NCBI GenBank assembly: GCA_047722305.1 | Contig: JBDNYM010000058.1 | Span: 1 to 11,663 of the forward strand | Direction: 5' to 3' | Source: JAKVJE01 sp047722305 | GTDB taxonomy: Bacteria; Actinomycetota; Actinomycetes; Actinomycetales; Microbacteriaceae | Length of the DNA: 11,663 nt | Shown: in pieces, positions 5,277 to 11,663 of the stretch | Layout of the letters: every line of letters begins with the position of its first letter | How positions within the stretch are numbered: position 1 is the stretch's first letter | Position numbers and translations under genes: made by a program | The notes under the pieces: model-generated | Seen by the model: only the letters and a program-made list of their open reading frames with translations | Database searches by the model: none | What the model was told of the DNA's origin: nothing

Positions 5277-6557
5277 ATGGCAGCCATCGAAGCCGTACAG
5301 GCCCGCGAGATTCTCGACTCGCGCGGCAACCCCACCGTCGAGGTCGAGGTGCTGCTCGACGACGGCATCGTGGGGCGGGCCGCCGTCCCCTCGGGGGCGT
5401 CCACTGGCCAGTTCGAGGCCGTGGAGCGCCGCGACGGCGACGAGCACCGCTACGGTGGCGCCGGGGTGCAGGACGCGGTGGCAGCCGTGGACCGGGAGAT
5501 CGCGGACGCGGTCACCGGCATCGACGCGGCCGACCAGCGCGAGCTCGACCTGGCGCTGTGCGAGCTGGACGGCACCGACGACAAGGGGCGGTTGGGCGCC
5601 AACGCCATCCTGGGGGTGTCGCTGGCCGTGGCCCGCGCCCAGGCCGACTCGGCGGACGTGCCCCTGTTCCGCTCGATCGGCGGGGCCAACGCCCACCTGC
5701 TGCCGGTGCCGATGATGAACATCCTCAACGGCGGCGCCCACGCGCAGACCAACGTCGACATTCAGGAGTTCATGATCGCCCCGATCGGCGCCGAGACGTT
5801 CGGCGAGGCGCTGCGCTGGGGGTCGGAGGTCTACCACGCCCTGAAAACGGTGCTGCACGAGCGCGGACTGAGCACCGGACTCGGCGACGAGGGCGGTTTC
5901 GCCCCCGACCTGCCACACAACGCCGGGGCCCTGGACGCCATCCTGGCCGCCATCGAGCGGGCCGGCCTGCGTCCGGGCGAGGACGTGGCACTGGCGATCG
6001 ATGCGGCCGCCAGCGAGTTCTGCACCGACGGCGTCTACCGCTTCGAGGGCCAGGACCGCACCGCCGCCCAGATGACCGACTACTTCGCCGGCCTGGTGGC
6101 CGACTACCCGATCGTCTCCATCGAGGACGCGCTGGACGAAGAGGACTGGGACGGCTGGGCGGCGCTCACCGCGCGGCTCGGCGACCAGGTGCAGCTGGTG
6201 GGCGACGACCTATTCGTCACCAACCCGGAGCGCCTCGAGCGCGGCTTCGAGGCCGGCGCGGCCAACGCCCTGCTGGTGAAGGTCAACCAGATCGGCACCC
6301 TTTCGGAGACCCTCGACGCGGTGCAGGCCGCCCACCGGCACGGCTACGCCGCCATGTTGTCGCACCGCTCCGGCGAGACCGAAGACACCACCATCGCCGA
6401 CCTGGCCGTCGCCGTCGACTGCGGGCAGATCAAGTCGGGCGCCCCGGCGCGCGGCGAGCGGGTGGCCAAGTACAATCAGCTGCTGCGCATCGAGGAGGAG
6501 CTCGACGTCGCCGCCGAGTATGCGGGCCGGGACGCGTTCCCGCGCTTCGGCGCGTAA
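5277..6557 (+). CDS. eno: Enolase (phosphopyruvate hydratase)
   Basis: It converts 2-phosphoglycerate to phosphoenolpyruvate in glycolysis, with Mg2+, in the cytosol. It has 426 residues, the full family length. Conserved elements include the N-terminal AREILDSRGNPTVEVEV, the mobile loop SGASTGQFEA (Ser ~39), GGAHA (His ~155), the catalytic Glu in GDEGGFAP (~205), metal ligands in AIDAAASEF (~242), SIEDALDEEDW (~284) and GDDLFVTNP (~310), the catalytic Lys in LVKVNQIGT (~335), the MLSHRSGETEDTTIADLAVA signature, and the Lys of QIKSGAPARGERVAKYNQ (~386). AAGGAG five bases before the ATG fixes the start. The leader carries a 17-base tandem duplication. Downstream lie the division protein and DUF501, the usual actinobacterial order. 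Confidence 0.98.
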   Translation: MAAIEAVQAREILDSRGNPTVEVEVLLDDGIVGRAAVPSGASTGQFEAVERRDGDEHRYGGAGVQDAVAAVDREIADAVTGIDAADQRELDLALCELDGTDDKGRLGANAILGVSLAVARAQADSADVPLFRSIGGANAHLLPVPMMNILNGGAHAQTNVDIQEFMIAPIGAETFGEALRWGSEVYHALKTVLHERGLSTGLGDEGGFAPDLPHNAGALDAILAAIERAGLRPGEDVALAIDAAASEFCTDGVYRFEGQDRTAAQMTDYFAGLVADYPIVSIEDALDEEDWDGWAALTARLGDQVQLVGDDLFVTNPERLERGFEAGAANALLVKVNQIGTLSETLDAVQAAHRHGYAAMLSHRSGETEDTTIADLAVAVDCGQIKSGAPARGERVAKYNQLLRIEEELDVAAEYAGRDAFPRFGA

Positions 6558-6690
6558 GTCGGCGCGTGCACAGCCTCCCTCCGCCCGGGCGGGCACACAA
6601 TGGATGGCGAAACGGGCGGACGGGCGAGCTGGACGGATGGACCGGACCGCCAGACGGTATGCGAGCGGACGGCGGACGGGAGGCGGCGAC

Positions 6691-7098
6691 ATGGCGCGAC
6701 GGACGCGGGTGAGCGGGTTCCCGCTCATCCTGACCGTGGTGGTCGTCCTGGCGGTCGCCATGCTCACCCCCAACATCCGGCTGCTCATCTCGCAGCAGCA
6801 GCAGGTGCAGCACATGCAGCAGCAGGTCGACCGCGATCGGGCGCACCTGAAGTCGCTGCAGCAGCAGCAGGCCCGCTGGGACGACCCCGCCTACATCCGG
6901 GCGCAGACTCGCTCCCGACTCTACTTCGTGACCCCGGGGCAGACCACCTACATCGCCCTGAACCTGCCCAAGACGTCCGCCGCCGCCCCGAAGCCCGCCG
7001 CGTCGGTGGTGGCGGCTCGCACCGACTGGGTCGACGTGCTGTCGTCGTCGGTGGTGTCGGCCGGCGTGTCCACGAAGCCGCTGGGGTCGTCGAAGTGA
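6691..7098 (+). CDS. ftsB: FtsB/DivIC-family septum formation initiator
   Basis: This is a small bitopic division protein of 135 residues, expected to work in the divisome with FtsQ/FtsL-type partners. A short basic N-terminus (MARRTRVSG) is followed by one transmembrane helix (~10-30), then a Gln-rich coiled coil (QQQQ, HMQQQVDRDRAHLKSLQQQQ, ~36-60), then the family signature WDDPAYIRAQTRSRLYFVTP (~62-81). The last ~35 residues are Ala/Ser-rich and probably disordered. The start at 6691 is supported by GGGAGG 8 bases upstream and by the helix placement; the open frame upstream to 6520 runs through non-conserved low-complexity sequence and back into eno. The 133-bp gap after eno contains a perfect 12-bp palindrome, CCGCCCGGGCGG (6581-6592). 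It overlaps DUF501 by 4 bp. Confidence 0.9.
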   Translation: MARRTRVSGFPLILTVVVVLAVAMLTPNIRLLISQQQQVQHMQQQVDRDRAHLKSLQQQQARWDDPAYIRAQTRSRLYFVTPGQTTYIALNLPKTSAAAPKPAASVVAARTDWVDVLSSSVVSAGVSTKPLGSSK

Positions 7099-7628
7099 CG
7101 TTCGAACCGTCCGCGACCGGCTGGCGCCCCCCCGCCGCCGGCGACGTCGAGACCATCCGCGCCCAGCTGGGCCGCACGCCCCGGGGGCTGCTGGGCGTCG
7201 CCGCCCGGGCCGCCGACGGCACCCCCATGGTGATCGTCACCGACCCGCTGCTGCCCGGCGGGTCCCCCTTCCCGACCTTCTACTACCTGACCCTGCCCGC
7301 ACTGGTCTCGGCGTGCTCCACGATGGAGGCGGAGGGATGGATGGCGGGGTTCACCCGCCGGCTGGCCGCCGAGCCCGAGCTGGCGGACGCATACGCGCAG
7401 GCGCATGAACGGTACCTGGCCGACCGGGATGCGGTGCGGGTCGTCCCCGAGCTGGCCGGCATCAGCGCCGGCGGGATGCCCGCGCGGGTCAAGTGCGTGC
7501 ACGCGGTGGTGGGCCATGCCCTGGCCGCCGGGCCGGGCGTCAACCCGGCCGGGGATCAAGCGCTGCGCGACCTCGGCTGGCCGGGGTGGGCGCCGCTCCC
7601 CGATGCGCCGGACGCGCCCGCGCGCTGA
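7095..7628 (+). CDS. DUF501 domain-containing protein
   Basis: This 177-residue protein of unknown biochemical role belongs to the DUF501 family, which in Actinobacteria commonly follows the FtsB/DivIC gene. Visible features are the start of the domain near IRAQLGRTPRGLLGVAAR, the conserved PFPTFYYLTLP (~55-65), a helix with CSTMEAEGWM, YAQAHERYLADRDAV, GISAGGMPARVKCVHAVVGH (~119-138), and a C-terminal end with NPAGDQAL. The Cys/His cluster in VKCVHAVVGHALA is typical of the family and could bind metal, but this is inference. GTG at 7095 overlaps the preceding TGA as GTGA, giving tight coupling and fixing the start. It ends 188 bp before the ndh gene; the Ppx/GppA phosphatase that often follows in related genomes is not here. 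Confidence 0.9.
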   Translation: MTFEPSATGWRPPAAGDVETIRAQLGRTPRGLLGVAARAADGTPMVIVTDPLLPGGSPFPTFYYLTLPALVSACSTMEAEGWMAGFTRRLAAEPELADAYAQAHERYLADRDAVRVVPELAGISAGGMPARVKCVHAVVGHALAAGPGVNPAGDQALRDLGWPGWAPLPDAPDAPAR

Positions 7629-7705
7629 CGGCGGCGCTGGCTCTCGCCCCCCCCGCTCATCCGGGCGGTCACCGGGCGACATATGCCGTTGACGGTACGT
7701 GAGTT

Positions 7706-7724
7706 TTGTGTGAGTGGCACGCAA
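7706..7724. promoter_or_regulatory. Rex-like imperfect dyad upstream of ndh
   Basis: TTGTGTG-N5-CACGCAA is an inverted repeat matching at 6 of 7 positions per arm. It resembles the Rex redox-repressor operator (TTGTGAA-N4-TTCACAA) in its outer TTGTG/CA-AA bases but not in the inner ones, and its spacer is one base longer. It lies immediately upstream of the putative ndh promoter. Since Rex controls ndh in several Gram-positive bacteria, the site is plausible but unproven. Confidence 0.35.
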
Positions 7725-7725
7725 G

Positions 7726-7757
7726 TTCTCGCCACCGGGTATCCGCTCGACTAGATT
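7726..7757 (+). promoter_or_regulatory. Putative ndh promoter
   Basis: TAGATT (7752-7757) fits TANNNT and would start RNA near 7764, leaving a leader of about 53 bases. TTCTCG (7726-7731) lies exactly 20 bases upstream, the same arrangement as before mazG. The -35 assignment is uncertain because of the long spacer. Confidence 0.4.
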
Positions 7758-7769
7758 CGGCCCCAGCGT

Positions 7770-7795
7770 TGTATCGCTTTGCGCTGTATCGCTTT
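7770..7795 (+). repeat. 11-base tandem repeat in the ndh leader
   Basis: TGTATCGCTTT occurs at 7770-7780 and exactly again at 7785-7795, a period of 15, between the putative promoter and the GGAGGA ribosome site (7806-7811). No stable hairpin is evident from it. Confidence 0.85.
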
Positions 7796-7816
7796 CACCA
7801 ATGACGGAGGAAGATT

Positions 7817-9172
7817 TTGACCGAGATCGTGATCGTCGGCGGCGGCTACGCCGGCTACCAGACAGCCCGCACCTTGCAGACCCTGCTGCGACCCGGGGAG
7901 GCGAAGGTGACGCTGCTCGACGCGCGTCCGTACATGACGTACCAGCCGTTCCTGCCCGAGGTCGCCGGGTCGTCCATCGAGGCTCGGCATGTGCTGGTGC
8001 CGCTGCACCGCAACCTGCCGGGTGCGGATGTGGTCGTCGCGGAGGTGACCGGGCTGTCCGTGGCCGATCGCACCGTCACCGCCCAGATCGAGGGCAACGG
8101 CGAGCGCACGTTCCACTTCGACCAGCTGGTGGTCGCCCTGGGCGCCGTCACTCGCACCTTCCCCATCCCCGGCATCGCCGATCACGCCATCGGGCTGAAG
8201 TCGGCGGAAGAGGCCGAATGGATCCGCGACCGGGTCATCACCAACTTCGAGCGCGCCGAGGACCTGCCTGACGGGCCCGAGCGGGCGCGGCTGCTCACGT
8301 TCGTGGTGATCGGGGCGGGCTTCGCCGGCGTGGAGTGCTTCGCCGAGATGCTGTCGCTGGCCGAGCTGCTGCTCAAGAAGCACCCGACCATCGCGCCGGA
8401 AGAGCTCGCCTTCCACATCATCGACGCTGCCCCGCGCATCATGCCCGAGGTTTCGCAGGAGACCGCGGACTCGGTGGTGGCCGAGCTGCAGCAGCGGGGC
8501 GCTCACGTGCACCTGGGCACCCAGTGCGCCAGCGCGGAGGACGGCGTGGTCGTGACCTCCGAGGGCGAGCGGTACGCCACCGACGTGATCGTGTGGACGG
8601 CCGGGCAGATGGCCAACCCGGTGCTGAAGGCGTCCGACCTGCCGCTCGAGCCGCGCGGCCGGGTGCGGGTCGACGCCGAGCTGCGGGTCGAGGGCGACGA
8701 CGGGGTCGTGGACGGCGTGTGGGCTGCCGGCGACGGCGCCCAGGTGCCCGACGCGACCGGCTCCGGGCTGCCCGACGGGTCGTGCGTGCCCAACGCGCAG
8801 CACGCGGTGCGGCAGGCCAAGCGGCTGGGGCGCAACTTGGTGGCGAGTCTGCGCGGCGAGCCGGTCGTCCCCTATTTCCACAAGTCGCAGGGCGCCGTGG
8901 CCGGCTTGGGCGTCGGCAAGGGCGTGTTCACCAACGGGACCAAGTCGTTCGCGCTGCGGGGCCTGACGGCCTGGCTCGCCCACCGCGGTTACCACGGCAT
9001 GGCCATCCCCACCTGGGATCGCAAGGTGCGGGTGTTCGGCGACTGGTTCGACGAGCTGGTCCTCGGCCGCGACCTGTCCACGCTGCGCTCCGCCAGCAAC
9101 CCGCGGGCGTTCTTCGAGAAGTACGCCGCCCGGCCGAAGCCGGCCGCCGAGCCGGCTCCCGCCGGGAAATAG
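7817..9172 (+). CDS. ndh: Type II NADH dehydrogenase-like NAD(P)/FAD-dependent oxidoreductase
   Basis: This is probably a non-proton-pumping NADH:quinone oxidoreductase feeding electrons to the menaquinone pool from the cytoplasmic membrane surface. It has 451 residues. The FAD-binding Rossmann motif IVGGGYAGYQTA lies at the extreme N-terminus (G8-G13); the NADH-binding motif VVIGAGFAGVECFAEM begins near residue 164; and the second FAD contact is in WAAGDGAQVPD (~301-311). NAQHAVRQAKRLGRN and the C-terminal RGLTAWLAHRGYHGMAIPTW (~385-405) resemble NDH-2 membrane-facing regions. The ~15-residue end is Pro/Ala-rich. TTG at 7817 is the start, because GGAGGA lies 5 bases before it and the FAD motif requires it; the ATG at 7801 is out of frame. 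It could instead be a related flavoprotein such as a sulfide:quinone or carotenoid-type reductase, but that is less likely. Confidence 0.88.
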   Translation: MTEIVIVGGGYAGYQTARTLQTLLRPGEAKVTLLDARPYMTYQPFLPEVAGSSIEARHVLVPLHRNLPGADVVVAEVTGLSVADRTVTAQIEGNGERTFHFDQLVVALGAVTRTFPIPGIADHAIGLKSAEEAEWIRDRVITNFERAEDLPDGPERARLLTFVVIGAGFAGVECFAEMLSLAELLLKKHPTIAPEELAFHIIDAAPRIMPEVSQETADSVVAELQQRGAHVHLGTQCASAEDGVVVTSEGERYATDVIVWTAGQMANPVLKASDLPLEPRGRVRVDAELRVEGDDGVVDGVWAAGDGAQVPDATGSGLPDGSCVPNAQHAVRQAKRLGRNLVASLRGEPVVPYFHKSQGAVAGLGVGKGVFTNGTKSFALRGLTAWLAHRGYHGMAIPTWDRKVRVFGDWFDELVLGRDLSTLRSASNPRAFFEKYAARPKPAAEPAPAGK

Positions 9173-9181
9173 CGCGCCGAA

Positions 9182-9254
9182 GGAAGCCGTCGCGGAAGGC
9201 GGGGCCGCGGTCCGGGGATGCCCGGGCGGCGGCCCCGCTGCCGTTTCGGCTTCC
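9182..9254. terminator. Nested GC-rich hairpin between ndh and clc
   Basis: Three nested perfect arms occur: GGAAGCCG (9182-9189) with CGGCTTCC (9247-9254), GCGGGGCCGC (9199-9208) with GCGGCCCCGC (9229-9238), and CCGGG (9212-9216) with CCCGG (9221-9225). The structure begins 9 bases after the ndh stop codon. No U-tract follows, as is common in high-GC Actinobacteria, so it is either a terminator or attenuator before clc, or an mRNA-stabilising 3' end. Confidence 0.6.
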
Positions 9255-9281
9255 CGGCGGGGGCAGCAGCGGGGTGTGATA

Positions 9282-10571
9282 ATGGCCGACGTGTCTTTTC
9301 CCGCCCCGAGCGTCGTCGTCCCCGACCGGGGCCGGATGCTGCGGTACGTCGCCGCGGTGGCGCTGGCCGGGCTGTCGGCCGGCCTGGTGGGGGCGCTGCT
9401 GACGGCCGTCTTCGACCTGACCCGCTGGCTCATCTGGGGGGCGTCGGATCGGGCGGGGATGCTGGCGGCCGCCTCGTCCGCGGCCCCGCTGCGCCTCATC
9501 CTCGTGCTCGCCGCCGCGGGCCTGCTGGGCGCCGTCGTGTGGTGGACGCTGGGCGCTCACGGCCACGCGCCGGTGCCGCTCGCGAAGGGCGTCGCCGCCG
9601 GGTCGATGCCGCTCGGCCGCACCGCCATCCACTCGCTGCTGCAGGTGGTGCTGGTCGGCTTCGGGGCGTCGATCGGCAAGGAGGTGGCTCCGCGCGAGCT
9701 GAGCGCCGCGGTCGGCGGCTGGGTGGCGGCCGGGCTCGGACTGACCGCCGCCGAGCGCCGCGTGGTGATGGCCGCCGCCGCCGGGGCGGGCCTGGGAGCC
9801 GTGTACTCGGTGCCGGTGTCGGGCACGCTGTTCGCCCTGGAGGTGCTGCTGAAAGAGGTGCGGCTGCGCACGGTGGTGACGGCCGCGATGGTGTCGGCGC
9901 TGGCGACCGCCGTCATGCACGCCTTCGGCGGCGGCCTGCCCTACTACGAGGGCCTCGGCGCCATGCGGTCAGGCTGGAGCCTGCTGCTCTGGGCCGTGCT
10001 GATCGGCCCGCTGCTGGGGCTGGCCGGACGAGGATTCTCGCGTCTGCAGCACATGCTGGCCCACTGGACGCCGCGCGGCGCGTGGCGGCTGCTGGTCATG
10101 CCGATCGTCTTCGCCGGCGTCGGCGCGATCGCGATCGCCGCCCCGCGCGTGCTCGGCAACGGCGAGGCGGTCGCCCAGCTGGGGTTCTCGCTGGCCGCGG
10201 CGGGGCGGGTGTCGGCGACGGTGGTGCCCTTGCTGGTGATGCTGGCCGCGTTGAAGACGATCACGACCCTCGCCTCGCTGGGGGCCGGCGCCTGGGGCGG
10301 CACCCTGACCCCGTCCGTGGCCATCGGCGGCGCGCTCGGTCTGGCGGCCGGGGCGCTGTGGGTGCTGATCGTCCCCGGCGCGTCGCTGCCGGCCTGCGTG
10401 TTCATCGGCGCTGCGGCCTTTCTCGCGACCACGATGCGCGCGCCGCTGACCGCGTTGATGCTGATGCTGGAGTTCACGCACCAGGGCGTCCCGATCCTCG
10501 GGGCGGGCCTGCTGGCCATCGTCGGGGCGCTCGGGGTGAACCTGGCGCTCGACCGCCGGGCCCGCCGCTGA
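9282..10571 (+). CDS. ClC-family chloride channel/transporter
   Basis: This is an integral membrane anion channel or Cl-/H+ exchanger-like protein of 429 residues with many hydrophobic helices. ClC landmarks are GFGASIGKEVAPREL (~126-140), which corresponds to GxxGKEGP with its gating Glu; the helix AAAAGAGLGAVYSVPVSGTLFALEVLL (in two parts, ~166-192, containing VPVSGTLFALE); AWGGTLTPSVAIGG (~335-348), in place of GSFTP; and FLATTMRAPLTALMLMLEFT (~381-400). No CBS domains are present. The typical GSGIP motif is not recognisable; AAGSMP (~105) may stand in its place. The start is uncertain: ATG 9282 was chosen because GGGG lies 7 bases upstream, but GTG 9276 is in frame and adds two residues. 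The gene converges on the CPBP gene and lies downstream of a large hairpin. Confidence 0.88.
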   Translation: MADVSFPAPSVVVPDRGRMLRYVAAVALAGLSAGLVGALLTAVFDLTRWLIWGASDRAGMLAAASSAAPLRLILVLAAAGLLGAVVWWTLGAHGHAPVPLAKGVAAGSMPLGRTAIHSLLQVVLVGFGASIGKEVAPRELSAAVGGWVAAGLGLTAAERRVVMAAAAGAGLGAVYSVPVSGTLFALEVLLKEVRLRTVVTAAMVSALATAVMHAFGGGLPYYEGLGAMRSGWSLLLWAVLIGPLLGLAGRGFSRLQHMLAHWTPRGAWRLLVMPIVFAGVGAIAIAAPRVLGNGEAVAQLGFSLAAAGRVSATVVPLLVMLAALKTITTLASLGAGAWGGTLTPSVAIGGALGLAAGALWVLIVPGASLPACVFIGAAAFLATTMRAPLTALMLMLEFTHQGVPILGAGLLAIVGALGVNLALDRRARR

Positions 10572-10617
10572 ACTCAGCGCTGAACTTCCTGCCGAAATCG
10601 CTGAACTTCCTGCCGAA
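10567..10617 (+). repeat. 18-base direct repeat immediately after clc
   Basis: GCTGAACTTCCTGCCGAA occurs at 10579-10596 and 10600-10617 with a period of 21. A partial third unit, GCTGAACT (10567-10574), overlaps the clc stop codon. The copies are exact. There is no coding signal, and the function is unknown. Confidence 0.88.
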
Positions 10618-10894
10618 GCCAGGGGATCGGCCGAACTCGGGGCGCACGTCCCCTGAGTGCGGCGATTGAGCCTGGATCCCCTGAGTTGTGCGCGGCGCCG
10701 ACGCCCCAGGCCGAGAACACTGCCGGGGCGCGCTCGTGCCCCCGTACGCTGCCGCACACTGATCGCCGCGTCGGCGGCGCGACTCGCTCCCGGTTCCGTC
10801 CAGCAGGGCCGATCTTCATCCCCGGGGACGCCCTGGGCTACCCGATCGCTGTGCGCGAGCGTCCGGTCGCGCCGTGAAGACGCCGCCGGCGGGC
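10572..10894. other. Convergent intergenic gap with repeats, no gene seen
   Basis: This 323-bp stretch lies between the ends of clc (+) and the CPBP gene (-). It contains the 18-base direct repeats, a palindromic CCCCTGAGT-bearing element (10621-10687), and about 190 bp (10700-10880) in which I find no repeat, promoter or gene that I can support. Open frames here have no ribosome sites and no recognisable domains. Confidence 0.65.
10621..10687. repeat. CCCCTGAGT palindromic element related to the one after mazG
   Basis: AGGGGATC (10621-10628) pairs with GATCCCCT (10675-10682). Inside, ACTCGGGG (10635-10642) can pair with CCCCTGAGT (~10650-10658), leaving one bulged base. GGATCCCCTGAGTT (10674-10687) matches GGATGTCCTGAGTT (1202-1215) at 12 of 14 positions. 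Both elements lie between convergent genes, pointing to a repeat family that may act as a bidirectional terminator. Confidence 0.6.
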
Positions 10895-10911
10895 CTAGAA
10901 CACCGCCGGCG
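10884..10911. terminator. Hairpin spanning the CPBP stop codon
   Basis: CGCCGGCGG (10884-10892) and CCGCCGGCG (10903-10911) form a 9-bp perfect GC stem with a 10-base loop that contains the CPBP stop codon. It may end transcription from either direction. There is no U-tract. Confidence 0.45.
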
Positions 10912-11663
10912 CGATCGCGTGCAGCCAGGGGCCGGCCAGGGCGAAGCCCACGAACGAGCAGGCATCGAGGATGAAGTGCGCCACCACCAGCGGCCCCGTC
11001 CGCCGGGTGCGGGCGAATCCGGCGGCGAACAGGAGGCCCATCGCCGCGTTGCCGATCATCGGCCCCACCCCCTGGTAGGTGTGGTAGCAGCCGCGCAGCA
11101 CGGCGGTGACCGTCCACGCGGCCCAGGCGGGCCAGTGCAGCTCTTCCAGGCGCGTCAGCAGGTATCCGGTGACGACGACCTCCTCCTGGACGGCTGCCTC
11201 CGCGGCGGCGGCCAGCAGGATCGGCACCGTCCACCAGTGGTTGCCGAGATCCGCCGGGATCACCCGCACTGTGAGCCCGGTCAGGCGGCCGACGATGTAG
11301 AGCGCGAGGCCGGGTACCCCGATCGCCGTCGCCCACAGCAGGCCCTGCCGCACATCCCGGCCGGGTCGGGTCAGGTCGAAGCCGATGCGCCGGCACGCCG
11401 CGCCCCAGGTGTCCGCCAGCAGGTAGAGGGCGAGCAGTGCCGGCATCACCCCGAGCCCGATGTCGATGAGCTGGCCGGCGACATCGAGCCAGGGGCTGGC
11501 GCTCAGCGAGGAGTGGATCACCGTGGCCTGGTGGGACAACGGAGTGTCGGCGGCGAGTCGGGCCGCGAGCGTCAGCAGCGACTGCAGAGCGCTGGCCCCG
11601 AGGCCCACCCCGAGGACGAGCAGCACCTCGGTGCCCAGGCGCGGGGCGGGGACGCCGGGGGCG
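10895..11663 (-). CDS. CPBP family intramembrane metalloprotease-like protein, N-terminus outside window
   Basis: This multi-pass membrane protein belongs to the CPBP (CAAX protease and bacteriocin-processing) family. At least 256 residues lie within the window. The frame is open to the right edge, and the edge residues (PAPRLGTEVLLVLGVGLG) look like a conserved family N-terminal region, so the true start is probably beyond 11663 and the GTG at 11626 is internal. Family motifs are the paired Glu in EEVVVTGYLLTRLEEL, usually EExxxR but here without the Arg; LRGCYHTYQG with its His; and AHFILDACSF with His and Asp. Several hydrophobic helices separate them. These Glu/His/Asp residues are the expected metal ligands. 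The substrate is unknown; such proteins act in prenyl-protein or peptide processing or immunity, and many are uncharacterised. Confidence 0.87.
   Translation of the reverse strand, partial: APGVPAPRLGTEVLLVLGVGLGASALQSLLTLAARLAADTPLSHQATVIHSSLSASPWLDVAGQLIDIGLGVMPALLALYLLADTWGAACRRIGFDLTRPGRDVRQGLLWATAIGVPGLALYIVGRLTGLTVRVIPADLGNHWWTVPILLAAAAEAAVQEEVVVTGYLLTRLEELHWPAWAAWTVTAVLRGCYHTYQGVGPMIGNAAMGLLFAAGFARTRRTGPLVVAHFILDACSFVGFALAGPWLHAIAPAVF

Noticed and set aside
3501..5918. 805-residue open frame on the minus strand across hisS and eno
   Set aside because: It is antisense to two well-conserved genes and has His/Arg/Gln-rich shadow composition.
7689..7694. TTGACG as a -35 box for ndh
   Set aside because: The position 17 bases downstream (GAGTGG) does not resemble a -10.
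7751..9499. 582-residue minus-strand open frame across ndh
   Set aside because: It is a shadow of the NDH-2 gene, rich in Arg/His/Gln/Pro with no domain.
10574..10819. 81-residue minus-strand frame whose end contains a repeated RFRQEVQ
   Set aside because: The repeat is simply the 18-base DNA direct repeat translated; there is no start signal or conservation.
9969..11396. 475-residue minus-strand open frame across clc, the gap and the CPBP gene
   Set aside because: It crosses two real genes in other frames and the repeat-rich gap, and has no recognisable domain.

Overview
The window is a piece of a high-GC (roughly 70% or more) actinobacterial chromosome. The evidence is strong third-position G/C bias in every gene, GTG and TTG starts, 4-bp ATGA/GTGA gene overlaps, at least one apparently leaderless gene, and the block eno - FtsB/DivIC-like septum protein - DUF501 that is typical of Actinobacteria. 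I cannot fix the genus. A propionibacterial or microbacterial relative is possible, but that is a guess.

Layout, left to right: (1) 1-1472: mazG (+) lies between two imperfect copies of a ~120-bp repeat in inverted orientation. A convergent gap follows, containing a 13-bp-stem palindrome. (2) 1473-3784 (-): a two-gene ABC exporter operon. The ATPase has a long disordered Pro/Ala N-terminus crossed by extreme C/G homopolymers, and a six-helix permease follows with a 4-bp overlap. (3) 3785-3881: a divergent promoter gap. (4) 3882-7628 (+): housekeeping block of hisS, eno, ftsB-like and DUF501, the last two translationally coupled. (5) 7629-9172 (+): a regulated-looking leader and a type II NADH dehydrogenase. 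(6) 9182-10571 (+): a nested GC-rich hairpin, then a ClC-family chloride channel/transporter. (7) 10572-10894: a second convergent gap with repeats related to those after mazG. (8) 10895-11663 (-): a CPBP-family intramembrane protease-like protein whose N-terminus runs off the window.

Most genes are ordinary: nucleotide-pool cleaning (MazG), translation (HisRS), glycolysis (enolase), division (FtsB/DivIC), respiration (NDH-2) and ion transport (ClC). The least expected material is non-coding: the inverted repeats around mazG with promoter-like ends pointing inward, a palindromic repeat family in both convergent gaps, tandem duplications in the eno and ndh leaders, a Rex-like dyad before ndh, and the G/C homopolymer cluster in the ABC gene. 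I saw no CRISPR array, tRNA, rRNA, transposase, toxin-antitoxin pair, phage gene or recognisable new defence system.
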